The notes under the pieces are model-generated. The model did not search any database and was not told the DNA's origin. It saw nothing but the letters and a program-made list of their open reading frames with translations. Shown piece by piece: positions 51,301 to 57,222 of a DNA stretch of 64,000 nt. Position numbers and translations under genes: made by a program. Numbering within the stretch: the stretch's first letter is position 1; every line of letters begins with the position of its first letter. The stretch comes from Muricea muricata (Eukaryota > Cnidaria > Anthozoa > Malacalcyonacea > Plexauridae), in contig OY979717.1 of assembly GCA_963855995.1 (NCBI GenBank), positions 62,402,243-62,466,242 of the forward strand, given 5' to 3'.

Positions 51301-51734
51301 AAGAAAACTTGTCAAAGTAAATTAAGCCCAATAGTACGTTAGCCAGCGGTGTATGATACACTTTATATTTGGAGCCAACAACGTTTTTTGGCATAAAAAA
51401 ACTTATCATACAAAACATGCTCGTCTGCAAGTGGCTTCAGTGTTTATAATTCGAATTTCTATACTTTGTTTTTTATAGTCCTTATGAACTATCACAGATT
51501 TATATAACTATAGGTATCGACCAATCTATAGGAAATAAAATAAAGCAAAATCACGATATTAATTTTTATGCTTGTTTAAGATGTATAGAGTATGAGTTCA
51601 TTATGTTATTTTGTTGCGTTCTAGGTCATTATTTGGATCAAAAGCGGCTAGGGCAAGGCTTATATCGACATCCTTGGGACGACATTACATACCTACATCC
51701 AGATCATCTACATCATCAGGCAGGATTTGAATAA
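18385..51734 (+). CDS. ACLY: ATP-citrate lyase, complete, 33 coding exons (1094 aa)
   Basis: Exons: 18385-18537, 20701-20823, 21295-21357, 21965-22063, 22733-22824, 23051-23130, 23853-23983, 28524-28642, 29079-29218, 29481-29542, 30084-30201, 30950-31101, 31271-31432, 32031-32101, 32309-32361, 32538-32653, 32935-33039, 33611-33702, 35563-35667, 35975-36056, 40980-41090, 41660-41725, 41800-41861, 42966-43059, 43547-43651, 43890-43939, 44050-44114, 44221-44306, 44467-44610, 48339-48452, 49767-49849, 50192-50268, 51625-51734. All are GT-AG and every phase joins. The cytosolic enzyme converts citrate, CoA and ATP to acetyl-CoA and oxaloacetate. The N-terminus MSAKAI is followed by the ATP-grasp part ([24 protein letters not shown]) and the CoA-ligase part ([19 protein letters not shown]). 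The phospho-histidine is His748 in VQFGHAG. The citrate-synthase-like part has His888 (TADHGPAVSGAHN) and Asp1014 (LNVDG). These match human His760, His900 and Asp1026 at a constant offset of 12. The linker lacks the vertebrate phosphorylation motif. Confidence 0.96.
18538..20700 (+). other. ACLY intron 1
   Basis: This 2.16-kb intron contains the 3' end of a non-LTR retrotransposon (18960-19500). Elsewhere there is a short poly-C run near 19853-19864 and no recognisable coding sequence. Confidence 0.8.
18960..19500 (+). mobile_element. Non-LTR retrotransposon (LINE) 3' fragment
   Basis: The frame 18983-19390 carries a typical C-terminal tail of LINE reverse-transcriptase polyproteins: [17 protein letters not shown], then a Cys/His cluster ([23 protein letters not shown]), then a WLLFG-like segment ([10 protein letters not shown]). 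About 85 bp after the stop the element ends in an (AT)n tract at 19475-19499, consistent with a LINE 3' terminus. The 5' end is truncated and no RT catalytic core is present. Confidence 0.7.
20849..21194. repeat. TIR element filling ACLY intron 2
   Basis: AGTCCCGTACAGACGAGCAA on the left is mirrored by TTGCTCGTCTGTACGGGGCT on the right. The interior repeats CTTGCTCGTGTGTACG-like and GACAAGTTTT/AACTTGTCAAGG-like blocks. The element takes up about 350 of the 471 bases of this intron. A degenerate relative lies at about 51128-51335. Confidence 0.75.
22266..22318. repeat. 13-bp tandem repeat, ~4 copies
   Basis: The unit ATGTAGCAATAGC is repeated about four times, the last copy diverged. It lies in ACLY intron 4. 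Confidence 0.85.
23160..23735 (+). mobile_element. Non-autonomous element with a short coding stub, ACLY intron 6
   Basis: The segment begins with a TGATTGGTTAATTTACC-type end and contains a 43-codon stub (23320-23451). Its 3' half is a strong inverted repeat (about 23570-23720) with arms AAAATATCGTGATTTACCAG and the mirrored TGATAAATCACGATATTTTG around GCCTTCGGCATCGGC. A related, more degraded copy lies at 36105-36500. The superfamily is not certain. Confidence 0.5.
23320..23451 (+). pseudogene. 43-codon N-terminal coding stub in a mobile element
   Basis: The frame opens [16 protein letters not shown] and continues [20 protein letters not shown] before a TAA. The pattern (M-A-x-R-F, acidic helix, then a K-D-x-x-N-T-K-K block) resembles, from memory, the N-termini of cnidarian KIAA1958/QRICH1-like proteins of Crypton recombinase origin; this is only an impression. 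No downstream recombinase domain is present here. It is probably a remnant kept in a deletion derivative. Confidence 0.35.
24082..24120. repeat. (CAGT)n/(GAGTCAGT) microsatellite
   Basis: About ten tetramers of CAGT with interspersed GAGT variants. It is a simple repeat. Confidence 0.9.
24700..25375. repeat. Inverted-repeat element carrying a 15-bp minisatellite
   Basis: The left arm (about 24700-24755, with AAACGATAGCGATTCATTC) is the reverse complement of the right arm (about 25320-25373, with GAATGAATCGCTATCGTTTT). The interior contains a 15-bp tandem array at 25011-25123. Confidence 0.7.
25011..25123 (+). repeat. 15-bp minisatellite, ~7.5 copies
   Basis: The unit GGATACCGGATAGAC (with AAAC and GGAC variants) is repeated in register. 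Because 15 is a multiple of three it creates fortuitous open frames on both strands (G-Y-R-I-D/N repeats). These are not genes. Confidence 0.9.
25890..26010 (-). repeat. Same 15-bp minisatellite in opposite orientation
   Basis: The reverse complement of the same unit (ATCCGGTATCCGTCT) is repeated about 5.5 times. It is followed by the mirrored flank of the first array (GGTACCCGTCTTTTCTACCATG). It is therefore a second, truncated copy of the same element in inverted orientation about 0.8 kb away. Confidence 0.85.
26513..27743. repeat. 1.2-kb palindromic element
   Basis: The left arm (26513-26589 continued at 26856-27172) and the right arm (about 27353-27743) are reverse complements over about 390 bp. 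Landmarks are CACAGGTCACCCGGAATGC / GCATTCCGGGTGACCTGTG at the ends and AAAAAGCTCCCTGATTGGCC / GGCCAATCAGGGAGCTTTTT inside. The central spacer is about 180 bp. The left arm is interrupted by a nested element at 26590-26848. The similarity of the arms suggests a fairly young foldback element. Confidence 0.85.
26590..26848. mobile_element. Nested 259-bp TIR element with 7-bp target duplication
   Basis: This segment is absent from the equivalent place in the right arm of the surrounding palindrome. It has ~27-bp terminal inverted repeats (CATTGACATAAATACATCTG, and CATTGACATATATACATCTG read from the other end). The direct repeat ATATTAA flanks it (26583-26589 and 26849-26855) and occurs once in the uninterrupted arm. 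This gives an empty-site comparison within one locus. Confidence 0.9.
27856..27945. repeat. 14-bp tandem repeat, 3 clear and ~3 diverged copies
   Basis: CTAGTCCGAAGGTC is repeated three times, then decays into related units (CAGTCTGAATGTTC, CTGGTCCGAAAGTG, CTAGTCTAAAA). Confidence 0.85.
30296..30715. repeat. Inverted-repeat element enclosing a tRNA-like sequence
   Basis: The left arm (about 30298-30385; CCGTAGACAGTCGGTAGCAT, TCATTGATCTCG) is mirrored by the right arm (about 30630-30713; CGAGATCAATGATGCTACCG, ACCGTCTACGG). It lies in ACLY intron 11 between the exons ending at 30201 and starting at 30950. A minus-strand tRNA-like sequence sits between the arms. Confidence 0.6.
30507..30592 (-). 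tRNA. tRNA-like remnant
   Basis: Read on the minus strand it has an A-box-like TTAGCTCAGTCGTTTAGGC and a B-box-like GAGTTCAAATCCC at tRNA-like spacing. The T stem and anticodon stem do not pair properly, so it is probably a tRNA-derived repeat or pseudogene. Confidence 0.3.
34240..34660. repeat. Direct duplication and TTGTTC/TTTTTC-rich simple repeat, ACLY intron 18
   Basis: A block beginning TGTTTCGATGACAACACCTT (about 34237) recurs at about 34418. In both copies it continues through TTCGCTTGTTCAGGAGGTTC and GACTTTGACTTGATGA. After each copy a pyrimidine-rich array of TTGTTC and GACTTG variants expands, the second one to about 34660. Long Phe/Leu/Cys and Lys/Glu open frames here are artefacts of the repeat. 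Confidence 0.75.
35100..35555 (+). mobile_element. Penelope-like retroelement fragment with inverted 5' duplication
   Basis: From about 35206 a plus-strand frame encodes the segment just after the RT core of Penelope-type proteins: [48 protein letters not shown]. The start of this fragment (about 35230-35318) is also present in reverse orientation at 35103-35190. No RT catalytic motif or GIY-YIG nuclease is present, so it is a truncated copy. It ends immediately before the acceptor of ACLY exon 19 (exon starts at 35563). The family assignment comes from memory of the W-F-N-P-P-[FY]-S-x-x-V and F-N-R-N-T-[VIL]-K-[VL]-S-Y-S-C-M pattern. Confidence 0.65.
36105..36500 (+). mobile_element. Degraded relative of the 23.2-kb stub element
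   Basis: It starts with TCTGATTGGTCAAGTTATCT and has CTGAGCATGCGCAGTTG, paralleling the 23.2-kb copy (CTGAGCATGCGCACTTTG). It keeps a coding trace ([18 protein letters not shown]) equivalent to the stub there. Its end resembles the same inverted-repeat tail (ATCGTGATTTGTCGGTGGCT, CTTCGGTATCGGCATCG). It is decayed. Confidence 0.45.
37309..37317 (+). promoter_or_regulatory. Candidate TATA box of the nested receptor gene
   Basis: TATATAAAA lies 58 bp upstream of the ATG at 37375. A start site about 30 bp downstream would give a very short 5' UTR. This fits an autonomous promoter within the intron, but it is a prediction from sequence alone. Confidence 0.45.
37375..40059 (+). CDS. SMB-domain, class-B-type seven-helix receptor, intronless (894 aa)
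   Basis: A single uninterrupted frame inside ACLY intron 20. The ATG at 37375 starts a signal-peptide-like stretch (residues 1-27, hydrophobic [14 protein letters not shown]); the frame extends upstream but without an ATG. Residues 64-106 form a somatomedin-B domain with eight Cys in the family spacing ([17 protein letters not shown]). The ectodomain to about residue 610 has further Cys pairs and many N-x-S/T sites. Seven membrane helices follow from about 615, starting [20 protein letters not shown]. Class B signs are a Cys at the top of helix 3 (VVCEGVAI), CWLG in extracellular loop 2, and [12 protein letters not shown] in helix 7. I see no GPS autoproteolysis motif before helix 1. The cytoplasmic tail is short. 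It is closest to methuselah/adhesion-type receptors; ligand unknown. Confidence 0.9.
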   Translation: MFNERLHFFVCVWLYYVLIQLNKHVQPLKVSGKFGHELKRTDTYNLRSEHRERTRRSKDERYQCGSTLYCQGNSTSFESTRHFSCYCDTACYKIFSDCCPDYEQHCGPQKLDKNVKPNAWKCVELGVDDGNISGAVGVWMIGKCRKSWPSDEIKKKCEIPQSMISVDTIPVVSGKNYTYRNLHCAACHGVKKYTSWDIPVFARIMPPKDFDVRSKLAFIVQNGGNIKSVGPSSDQPRRYCAGKNFINYCTNTTHIDNNKCINGPVEVVRGGHEKEYYKNKACSSCNGRPGLTAWNKYAFSSRGKKVPLPEGFNILIILRKPQGMPSITVFGTCPEGTVFDNVLEFCRKGYKVTSKSKFFDEFLVAFWFGKSAIQRYITSTVLYNFKLALADKFAISADQVSAITFHKQDSKNEFVVVTFRLTLTPFQSLILADQHKSNINVTTGSTSFLLLLNSTTEKFTMFRKNYTFPVVKVASKQLACFKGRKIQSRDYRRDMKKIVVNSTGETFLLRGYTLIPEEGGNISLCPKLIFSDCNGSHVRLTPGTYKIFPNLTLYHNTTNSTFEFGEYFTSEILNRPNITSRHQSKRDLTIYICLPYSNAFNKTERNNGKSKTRFGLRIATLVGFTGSVICHILLLITYTLFKELRTVPGLNLMNLSFSMCLSQIIWLIGTTYFGGTVVCEGVAILEHYLHKVTFLAMSVISHHTCHVFSRPFVGRIVNRARSKFIKYSMIVWLIPSVFVMICVILDKTRAFAVDYGVKCWLGTTDSKLYLFLLPLAIMLLYNVSKFIQTAASLSRHYKNAQTIQRRTGKQNLITCAKLGTLVGFPWLFSFLGVMFSDVETFEYLFIVFVSLQGVCMAIVFLAKKRTVRLYKNWWKTRKNSVTVRPTTNPAFQMS
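40079..40084 (+). terminator. Poly(A) signal of the nested receptor gene
   Basis: AATAAA lies 20 bp after the TAA stop. It would end the receptor transcript inside the ACLY intron. ACLY transcripts must ignore this signal to read through. Confidence 0.5.
40180..40620 (+). repeat. Dispersed repeat, copy A (plus orientation)
   Basis: This block shares order and sequence with the reverse complement of 63085-63540. Shared blocks include TTCCTGTATTCTCATTGGTT, ACGACATTTATTTGTCAAGG, TTTTTATTTGTATTCG with CCGATTTTTCGTG, then ATTATTGAATTCGGC. Its tail resembles the ends of the stub elements at 23.2 and 36.1 kb. It begins about 120 bp after the receptor gene stop. Confidence 0.7.
41302..41504. mobile_element. 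hAT-like MITE, copy 1
   Basis: The termini are CAGTAGCGAATCTAGCGTA and (mirrored) CAGTGGCGGATCCAGCGTAG. It is flanked by the direct repeat TGTTGAATT (41293-41301 and 41505-41513). The interior is AT-rich and non-coding, and it sits in ACLY intron 21. The TIR start CAGTGGCG and the 8-9-bp duplication suggest hAT. Confidence 0.85.
42120..42785. repeat. TIR element, ~660 bp, ACLY intron 23
   Basis: Left blocks (AAAGTGTTACTGAAAGGCAT at about 42206; AATTTGGTGTACG at about 42329; ACTGGATTTTCCG at about 42361) are mirrored on the right (CGGAAAATCCAGT at about 42617; CGTGCACCAAATTT at about 42637; ATGCCTTTCACTAGCAC at about 42689). The left end CATGGTGTATCCCAAAAGTC resembles mariner-type termini. 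Arms are diverged. Confidence 0.6.
44611..48338 (+). other. ACLY intron 29
   Basis: This 3.7-kb intron is mostly a decayed LINE (45120-47830) and, near its 3' end, a degraded relative of the 16.7-kb hairpin MITE (48118-48196). No exon is visible. Confidence 0.85.
45120..47830 (+). mobile_element. Decayed non-LTR retrotransposon (CR1/L2/Jockey-like), EN and RT domains
   Basis: Fragments of one LINE polyprotein follow in order, broken by frameshifts and stops. There is an endonuclease trace ([17 protein letters not shown] at about 45220; [11 protein letters not shown] at about 45485, with Glu where the catalytic Asp is expected). Reverse-transcriptase blocks follow: [38 protein letters not shown] (46796-46855), [15 protein letters not shown] (about 46972) and the [10 protein letters not shown] catalytic motif (about 47068). 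A thumb/C-terminal part with [14 protein letters not shown] follows. The insertion is in sense orientation relative to ACLY and is not functional. Confidence 0.85.
48762..49117. repeat. TIR element interrupted by a hAT-like MITE
   Basis: The ends CAGGATGCACCAATGTTGTG and CAACACTGTTGCATCCTGG are mirror images. The interior has repeated CAACATTGTTCAATGTTG-like motifs. The 203-bp MITE copy 2 sits in the middle. A stretch with similar AACAATGTTGTTCAACAATG motifs occurs at 63630-63780. Confidence 0.6.
48829..49031. mobile_element. hAT-like MITE, copy 2 (inverted)
   Basis: Opposite orientation to copies 1 and 3. The termini are CGGTGGCGGATCCAGGGTAAG and (mirrored) CAGTGGCGGATCTAGCGTAAG. It is flanked by a perfect 8-bp direct repeat, GGCTGATT (48821-48828 and 49032-49039). 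It lies in ACLY intron 30, within another TIR element. Confidence 0.9.
50769..51016. mobile_element. Mariner-like MITE, 248 bp, ACLY intron 32
   Basis: The left end CAGGGCGTCCCAA and the mirrored right end CACGGGGTGTCCAAAAAACG are typical mariner/Tc1 termini. The element is flanked by TA on both sides (50767-50768 and 51017-51018). It has no coding capacity. Confidence 0.7.
51128..51335. repeat. Degenerate relative of the intron-2 TIR element
   Basis: TTCCTATAGACGAGCAAAGT and the downstream AACTTGTCAAAGTAAATTAAG / CTTCGTCTATACGGTC match the termini of the 20849-21194 element at reduced identity. Confidence 0.5.
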
Positions 51735-52061
51735 ACCTCTCGTGGAGTACATGCAAAGGATAGAAATCAATTTCAGATATTAAAAATACTCGTAGGGTTT
51801 AGTGGGACAATTATATTAAATTAGTCAAAACGTTAAATTATTGCAGATGAAGGGAAATAGGGACGTTTCGATCCTGTGGAAGCTAATATTTCTAGCTTAT
51901 TATCTAGCTCACTTCAACTATAATAACTATAATAAGGCAGCCTTAAAAGTGGATGCGGAAACATTTCGTCCAGCCAATTTGTCCAGAATATTTAATGTAT
52001 TACTTGATATCACTTCTAAACATTCAATTAATAAATCTGTCGTTACAAATTGTTGCTTGAT

Positions 52062-52067
52062 AATAAA
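52062..52067 (+). terminator. Candidate ACLY poly(A) signal
   Basis: AATAAA lies about 330 bp after the ACLY stop, with a second one at 52030. Both positions are plausible for a 3' UTR end. Such hexamers are frequent in AT-rich DNA. Confidence 0.3.
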
Positions 52068-52558
52068 TATATTTCTATATAAAAACTGGTTTTTGTACAA
52101 TTTTCACTTTCAAAAATTCGTTATATTGCAGTCAATTTGACAAAACTAGATGTACATGCATCGTGTATATGTTAATTCAATTCGAAATGAATTGTCCGCC
52201 TTTGTTTTGGAAAAACAGTTTATTTGTCCTTAGAATTTCTAGTCCAGCTCTAAGTTTAAAATGTCACCTAAAGTGCAAAATTAGTTTAGTATGCAAAAAC
52301 ATCTTACAGGATGTCTAGCCAAACTTTGATTTTAATTATTTATGATAGCGATATTATTTATTAATAAAAGTTTGGTTAACCAAGATAACTGCCTAAACAA
52401 TACATCAAAAATCTTTAAACGCTCCATGACACACGGTCCCATTCTTAAATTCGTTTTCGAATGCATTAGAAACATCTCACAACAGTTGTACTGCTATGCA
52501 CAGTAAAGTAATGTGGATTAAACTTAAGCGCGAGGGGCGGTCTCTTCATGCACGCCGA

Positions 52559-52579
52559 CCCCCCCCCCCCCCCCCCCCC
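52559..52579. repeat. Poly-C tract (21 C)
   Basis: An uninterrupted run of C. Length is unreliable in assemblies. Confidence 0.95.
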
Positions 52580-52616
52580 ACGCTGCTTTTTTTAACACTG
52601 TATCCACAGTTAATTT

Positions 52617-53890
52617 ATTTTCGAGTTAGTTTTCTTTGATGTACCGCGGGTTATATCCAGCTGGTTAAGGCTGTTTTCTAGTTACGCGTTTTTCACACGT
52701 ACGTACACGCACGTAAAAGTCTAAATTTAGAAGAGTTTGCCTTTAAATTTTACGTGCGTGCACGCTCGTGTAAAAAACGGATAACTAGAAATCAGAGCAG
52801 CTGGGAAATTTGCCACCGCTGTGCAAAAATATTGTTGGCGGTTGAACACAAAATGTAATTAGCATATTATTTGCGAAATACAGATAGGTTTCAGAGGGGT
52901 TCTGAATTTAGTTTCTTTGACGAGCCAGTTATAATTTTGTTCACAATTTTTTATTGATTTCAGTAAAGGACTGATATAGCTGTCAGTTAATCATATTTTG
53001 AAGTGATGACATCGTCTGTTGAAGCAAATTTCCAAACTTTGACATGTGAGTGGGTTGCCAAGAATTAAGCGCGATGTTGAATTTACGTTTGACTTAATAC
53101 TGAAAAATTTAGCTTTTGCTCCAGAAAGATATTTGTTTCCTGTTGCTTCCAATATGTTTATGCTCCTTTCGAAACCAATTTTTTTGTTTTATAAATTCCG
53201 CTCATGGCCAATAGTTTGTTGTGAAACTCGCTACCGGAGAAGTACTTTAAATAACGGTTGTTGTTGAAATGGTCGTGAAAGTGATAAACCATCCACAATC
53301 ACGTGGGCCGTCAGTGCAATGATGTCTTTGATACTGTGTAAATGTTTTCGTACAAATGGTAAAGATATTTTTCAATTGACTAACGCGTTTAGTCGATCGA
53401 TTTCAGTGACATTTTTGCACTGTTGTTAGAGTACGAGCGTTGACTAGTTTCAGTCGAATTTTAAAAAATCAGCCTTTTGCTCCAACATGATTTTAGCTCG
53501 AACTTGGCCTTCATGTTTATATGTACTCACCTGATTTGTTAGCGTGCTCTTAAAAATTACGCTAAAAGGTCGTTTAGTCCACTGAAAATGCTTGTGATCC
53601 ATGTTTGTTATATGATTTTTAAATATCACGCGTAAATCACGCAATTTCCACGCGTTCACGCAGGCTTATCTCGCGCATGCTCAGACAAATTTCCCAGCTG
53701 CTGGAAATCAGCCTTTTATTTACCTTGAATAAATAATTAGATAAAACTTGCGGCAACATCTCGAAGAATCTCGAAAGATCCTACTAGAAAACCTCCTCAA
53801 AAATAAATTAAGCTAGTTGGTTAAATACCTCGAGAGTCGGGTATGTCATATAAAGCCTCGGACGCTGCGCGTGCTTTTCGGTATTTAATT
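52617..53890. repeat. Copy of the 54.5-kb palindrome family split by a ~1-kb insertion
   Basis: The left piece (about 52617-52660, GTTTTCTTTGATGTACCGCG) and the right piece (from about 53725, CTTGAATAAATAATTAGAT, then CTAGAAAACCTCCTCAAAAA) are adjacent in the copy at 54535. Between them lies an insert bounded by AAGGCTGTTTTCTAG and the mirrored CTGGAAATCAGCCTTTTA. The insert includes a hairpin (52672-52797; TACGTACACGCACGTAAAA / TTTTACGTGCGTGCACG). Confidence 0.6.
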
Positions 53891-54144
53891 TAACCTTACG
53901 TAGGATCTCTCAAATCATGGAGTGGCTTTCGGCCAATATCCTGTACGTAGTGAGCAACAACCTACGCTAAACTAAGGTGGAAGAACGCAACAACGAAAGT
54001 CGAGGCGCACTATCATGATCATTTGGTTTTTAATATACATGCATTCTAGCGTGTACCATTCAATTATTATTAAGCACGCATGTTAACCAATGAGAAACGT
54101 CCTTGTAATAGAATTGCGCTTTATAATGAGGTATTTGTACTGAG

Positions 54145-54346
54145 ACCCCGTTTACACGGTGCGGGATCTGCATGGTCACGATATTAAATTTACTAGTTCC
54201 ACGACAAGTGTGACTCGTACACTTAAGCTAGTTTGCAGAATTTAACAACAAGTAGTCATAGAAAAAAGAGGTGGGAGTAAATATGACCGCAAATTATCCG
54301 AACTCGATCTCGTGACCAAGCGAATCCGGTACCGTGTAAACGGGGT
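54145..54346. mobile_element. TIR element, 202 bp
   Basis: The ends are ACCCCGTTTACACGGT and ACCGTGTAAACGGGGT, perfect mirror images over 16 bp. It is flanked by a 5-bp direct repeat CTGAG (54140-54144 and 54347-54351). It is non-coding. Confidence 0.8.
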
Positions 54347-54529
54347 CTGAGAGCCGTGTGGATATATATATCTATGCCAACACGGAAAATCTCTTAAAGC
54401 TCTTTATATTTTTTGTGCTATATTATAAAGAAAATATAAAACTTTTTTTCGTATTGATATTTAACAATTATTCGCCGAAGGCGAGGTGATTATCGGGTGG
54501 TGGTATTCGCCGAAGGCGAGGTGATTATT

Positions 54530-55005
54530 TTATGTTTGAGTCGGTTTTCTTTGATGTACCGCGTGTTGTATATCAGATACAGTTCTTGAATAAATAATTA
54601 GATCAAACTTGTGGAAAAATCTCGACGAATTTCGACTTAAATTGTTTAAAGTCGAAATATTCTACTAGAAAACCTCCTCAAAAATAAAATAAGTTAGTTA
54701 AATACCTCGAAAGTCGGGATTTAGTCAGAGTTAAATACCGAGAAGGAGGGCTGTATGTCACATACAGCCCGCGAGGACGCGCTGCGTCCGAGGGCTGTAT
54801 ATGACATACAGCCCGACTTTCGAGGTATTTAACTAACTTATTTCATTTTTGAGGAGGTTTTCTAATAGAATCTTTCGACTTTAAACAATTTAGGTCGAAA
54901 TTCGTCGAGATTTTTCCACAAGTTTGATCTGATTATTTATTCAAGGGCTGTATCTGAGATACAGCCCGCAGTACATCAAAGAAAACCGACTCAAAAATAA
55001 AATAA
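54530..55005. repeat. Palindrome P1 with GGGCTGTAT modules
   Basis: The arms (about 54535-54745 and 54770-55000) are reverse complements, for example GAGTCGGTTTTCTTTGATGT with ACATCAAAGAAAACCGACTC. Short palindromic modules of the form GGGCTGTAT-n-ATACAGCCC occur at about 54740, 54790, 54945 and, diverged, 55040. They lie next to CGCTGCGTCC/GGACGCTGCG blocks. Confidence 0.8.
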
Positions 55006-55132
55006 TGGCGTATACAGCCCTCGGACGCTGCGCGTCCTCGGGAGCTGTATATGACATACATCCCTCCTCGGTGGAGATGAATAGTCGAGATGAATATTTT
55101 CCAAAAATCACCGAGCCTGAGGCGAATAATTG

Positions 55133-55640
55133 TTTTAGAATTTTTCCACAAGTTATTTTAATTTTGTTCATTTCTTTGTCCGTAATTTGCACAAAACGGC
55201 AGCTAGTAGCCATTTTGTAAACTTGTTTTTAGTGTTGTATTCACCTGTAGGTGAATATAAAGGAATGTCACGTCATATTGGGTCAATCACAATGTCGGAT
55301 TTCTTATGTTCACTTGTGTAAAAATACTAAACAGTTATATAAACACTCGTGGAAATTTAAAAAAACTCGAAATTTTATGACTGCGGACGTCGTGTTTCCA
55401 CACAATTTCTCATTTTGCCATTTTCCGCTCTTGTTGATATATATAACTGTTTAGTATTTTTACACAAGTGAACATAAGAAATCTGACGTCGTGATTGGTC
55501 CAATATGACGTGACATCCTTTATATTCACCTACAGGTGAATACAAACAAGTTTACAAAATGACGACTAGCCGTCGTTTCGAACAAATTACAGACAAAGAA
55601 ATAAACAAAATTAAAATAATTCGTGTAAAAATACTAAAAC
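55133..55640. repeat. Palindrome P2 with coding stubs on both arms
   Basis: The arms meet near 55370. Outer blocks are TTTTAATTTTGTTCATTTC and the mirrored GAAATAAACAAAATTAAAA. Inner blocks are TTCACCTGTAGGTGAATA and TATTCACCTACAGGTGAAT. Each arm carries an ATG reading outward from the centre: minus strand MATSCRFVQITDKEMNKI from 55213, plus strand MTTSRRFEQITDKEINKI from 55559. Confidence 0.75.
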
Positions 55641-55644
55641 TGAT

Positions 55645-55940
55645 ATTGATATTCACCATGCAAACTTGCAAGGAATTAAAAATAAACCTGCTATATGTTA
55701 TATTTAAGAAATATAAAACATTGTCCGTTTTTATAGTTAACAATTATTCGCCGAAGGCGAGGTGATTATCGGGGAATATTCACCGACACGAAGTCGAGGT
55801 GAATATTCCTCGAAATCACCGAGCCTGAGGCGATTAATTGTTAACTATAAAAACGGACAATGTTTTATATTTCTTAAATATAACATAGCAGGTTTATTTT
55901 TAATTCCTTGCAAGTTTGCATGGTGAATATCAATATCAGT
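55645..55940. repeat. Palindrome P3
   Basis: The arms (about 55645-55745 and 55838-55940) are almost perfect: AACTTGCAAGGAATTAAAAA with TTTTTAATTCCTTGCAAGTT, and ATAGTTAACAATTATTCGCC with the mirrored CGATTAATTGTTAACTAT. The loop holds CGCCGAAGGCGAGGTGAT, which also occurs twice at 54468-54530. Confidence 0.85.
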
Positions 55941-57007
55941 TTATTAAATTTGTGGAAACACGACGTAAATTTATTGTTGCAATTACTTTTGCCTGATCAA
56001 GTTTCGAACTTTTGATCAGTTTTAATGTACTTTAATCAGTTTCAAAAACGGTTGTTACACAGATGTTGAATGACTACCACTGCATTTTCCTAAACAAATA
56101 TGCATTTGGTTAACGGTTTTTTGGTTGAAATCAATTACCTTTCGTGACACAGCAGACAATGTCATACACTCGTGCCGACTGGGCGCTAGGGCCAATACTT
56201 GGGACGATAAAATTGTTTATATCGCTCCAATATGGCTTGTTTGGCAGCTTTGATTTAAAATTTCGAAAGACGCGAAATTTGGGCAACGTTTGGATTTCCT
56301 TATCCCCTTGTTATGGGTAGAACATGTGAGGAGGCCGTTTTAAGCATGTGAGTGAAATGAATATTCATCTTTCGTAAGAAAATTTAGTGTTGGTTTCCAT
56401 GTGAAATTCTTTGAGTGGGAGAATGTAATTTTTGTTTACTTCCCTTTAACTGCATTCTGACTGCATGGTGACTTAAACCTGAAATTAACCTGAAAAGTTG
56501 CAAGGCGTTGCAGTACATCTCTCAGCCTAGTATCTATAGGGCTCTATGTATGCTTCCGGTTTATACCCCTAGTGTCAGAGATATTTCATATCCGCGTTTG
56601 AGGCTGAATGGTTATACTGTATATTCACTAGATTGAGCACTTGTATGAATAAAGGCGTCTCAGTCAGGGGATGTCGGGATGTTGTTAGTGGATAAATAGG
56701 AAGACCCTCGATTCTCTACTACAGCATGCTCCATCAAGTTTTCGAGTCAATTGATTTTACAGAAATAACATTGAGACGTCGATTTCATACGAAATCGTAG
56801 ACTTGCACCAAGTGTACCTCTCGAATGGAATTTTGAATTAGGGAGGGAAATGCTTCAATAGATACTTTTTTATAAAGTAGTCCTTGGATATAGAGTAATT
56901 AGTACCCCCCAGTGAACTGTAATACAACTGGAACGCTAACTCAAGACAAAAGTTCAGTTAATGGCTGAAGCCAGGTTAGTTTTTCATATTTTTGAGACGA
57001 AATACTT

Positions 57008-57222
57008 CAGTGGCGGATCTAGCGTAAGTCAAAGTAAACTACCACAGCTCATTCTAGGATATATTTACATTTTAAAAATACCTTCAAAGCAACTTCGTTG
57101 GTTAGATTTTATTCTTTTGAAATTCATAACCTATGACATTGTTATAACGTTATTTTGAATTTAAACAATTTTAATTGAATTAATGCTATAATTTATTTTG
57201 ACTTACGCTGGATCCGCCACTG
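57008..57222. mobile_element. hAT-like MITE, copy 3
   Basis: The termini CAGTGGCGGATCTAGCGTAAG and (mirrored) CAGTGGCGGATCCAGCGTAAG are almost intact. It is flanked by a perfect 8-bp direct repeat AAATACTT (57000-57007 and 57223-57230). It is the best-preserved copy of the family here. Confidence 0.92.
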
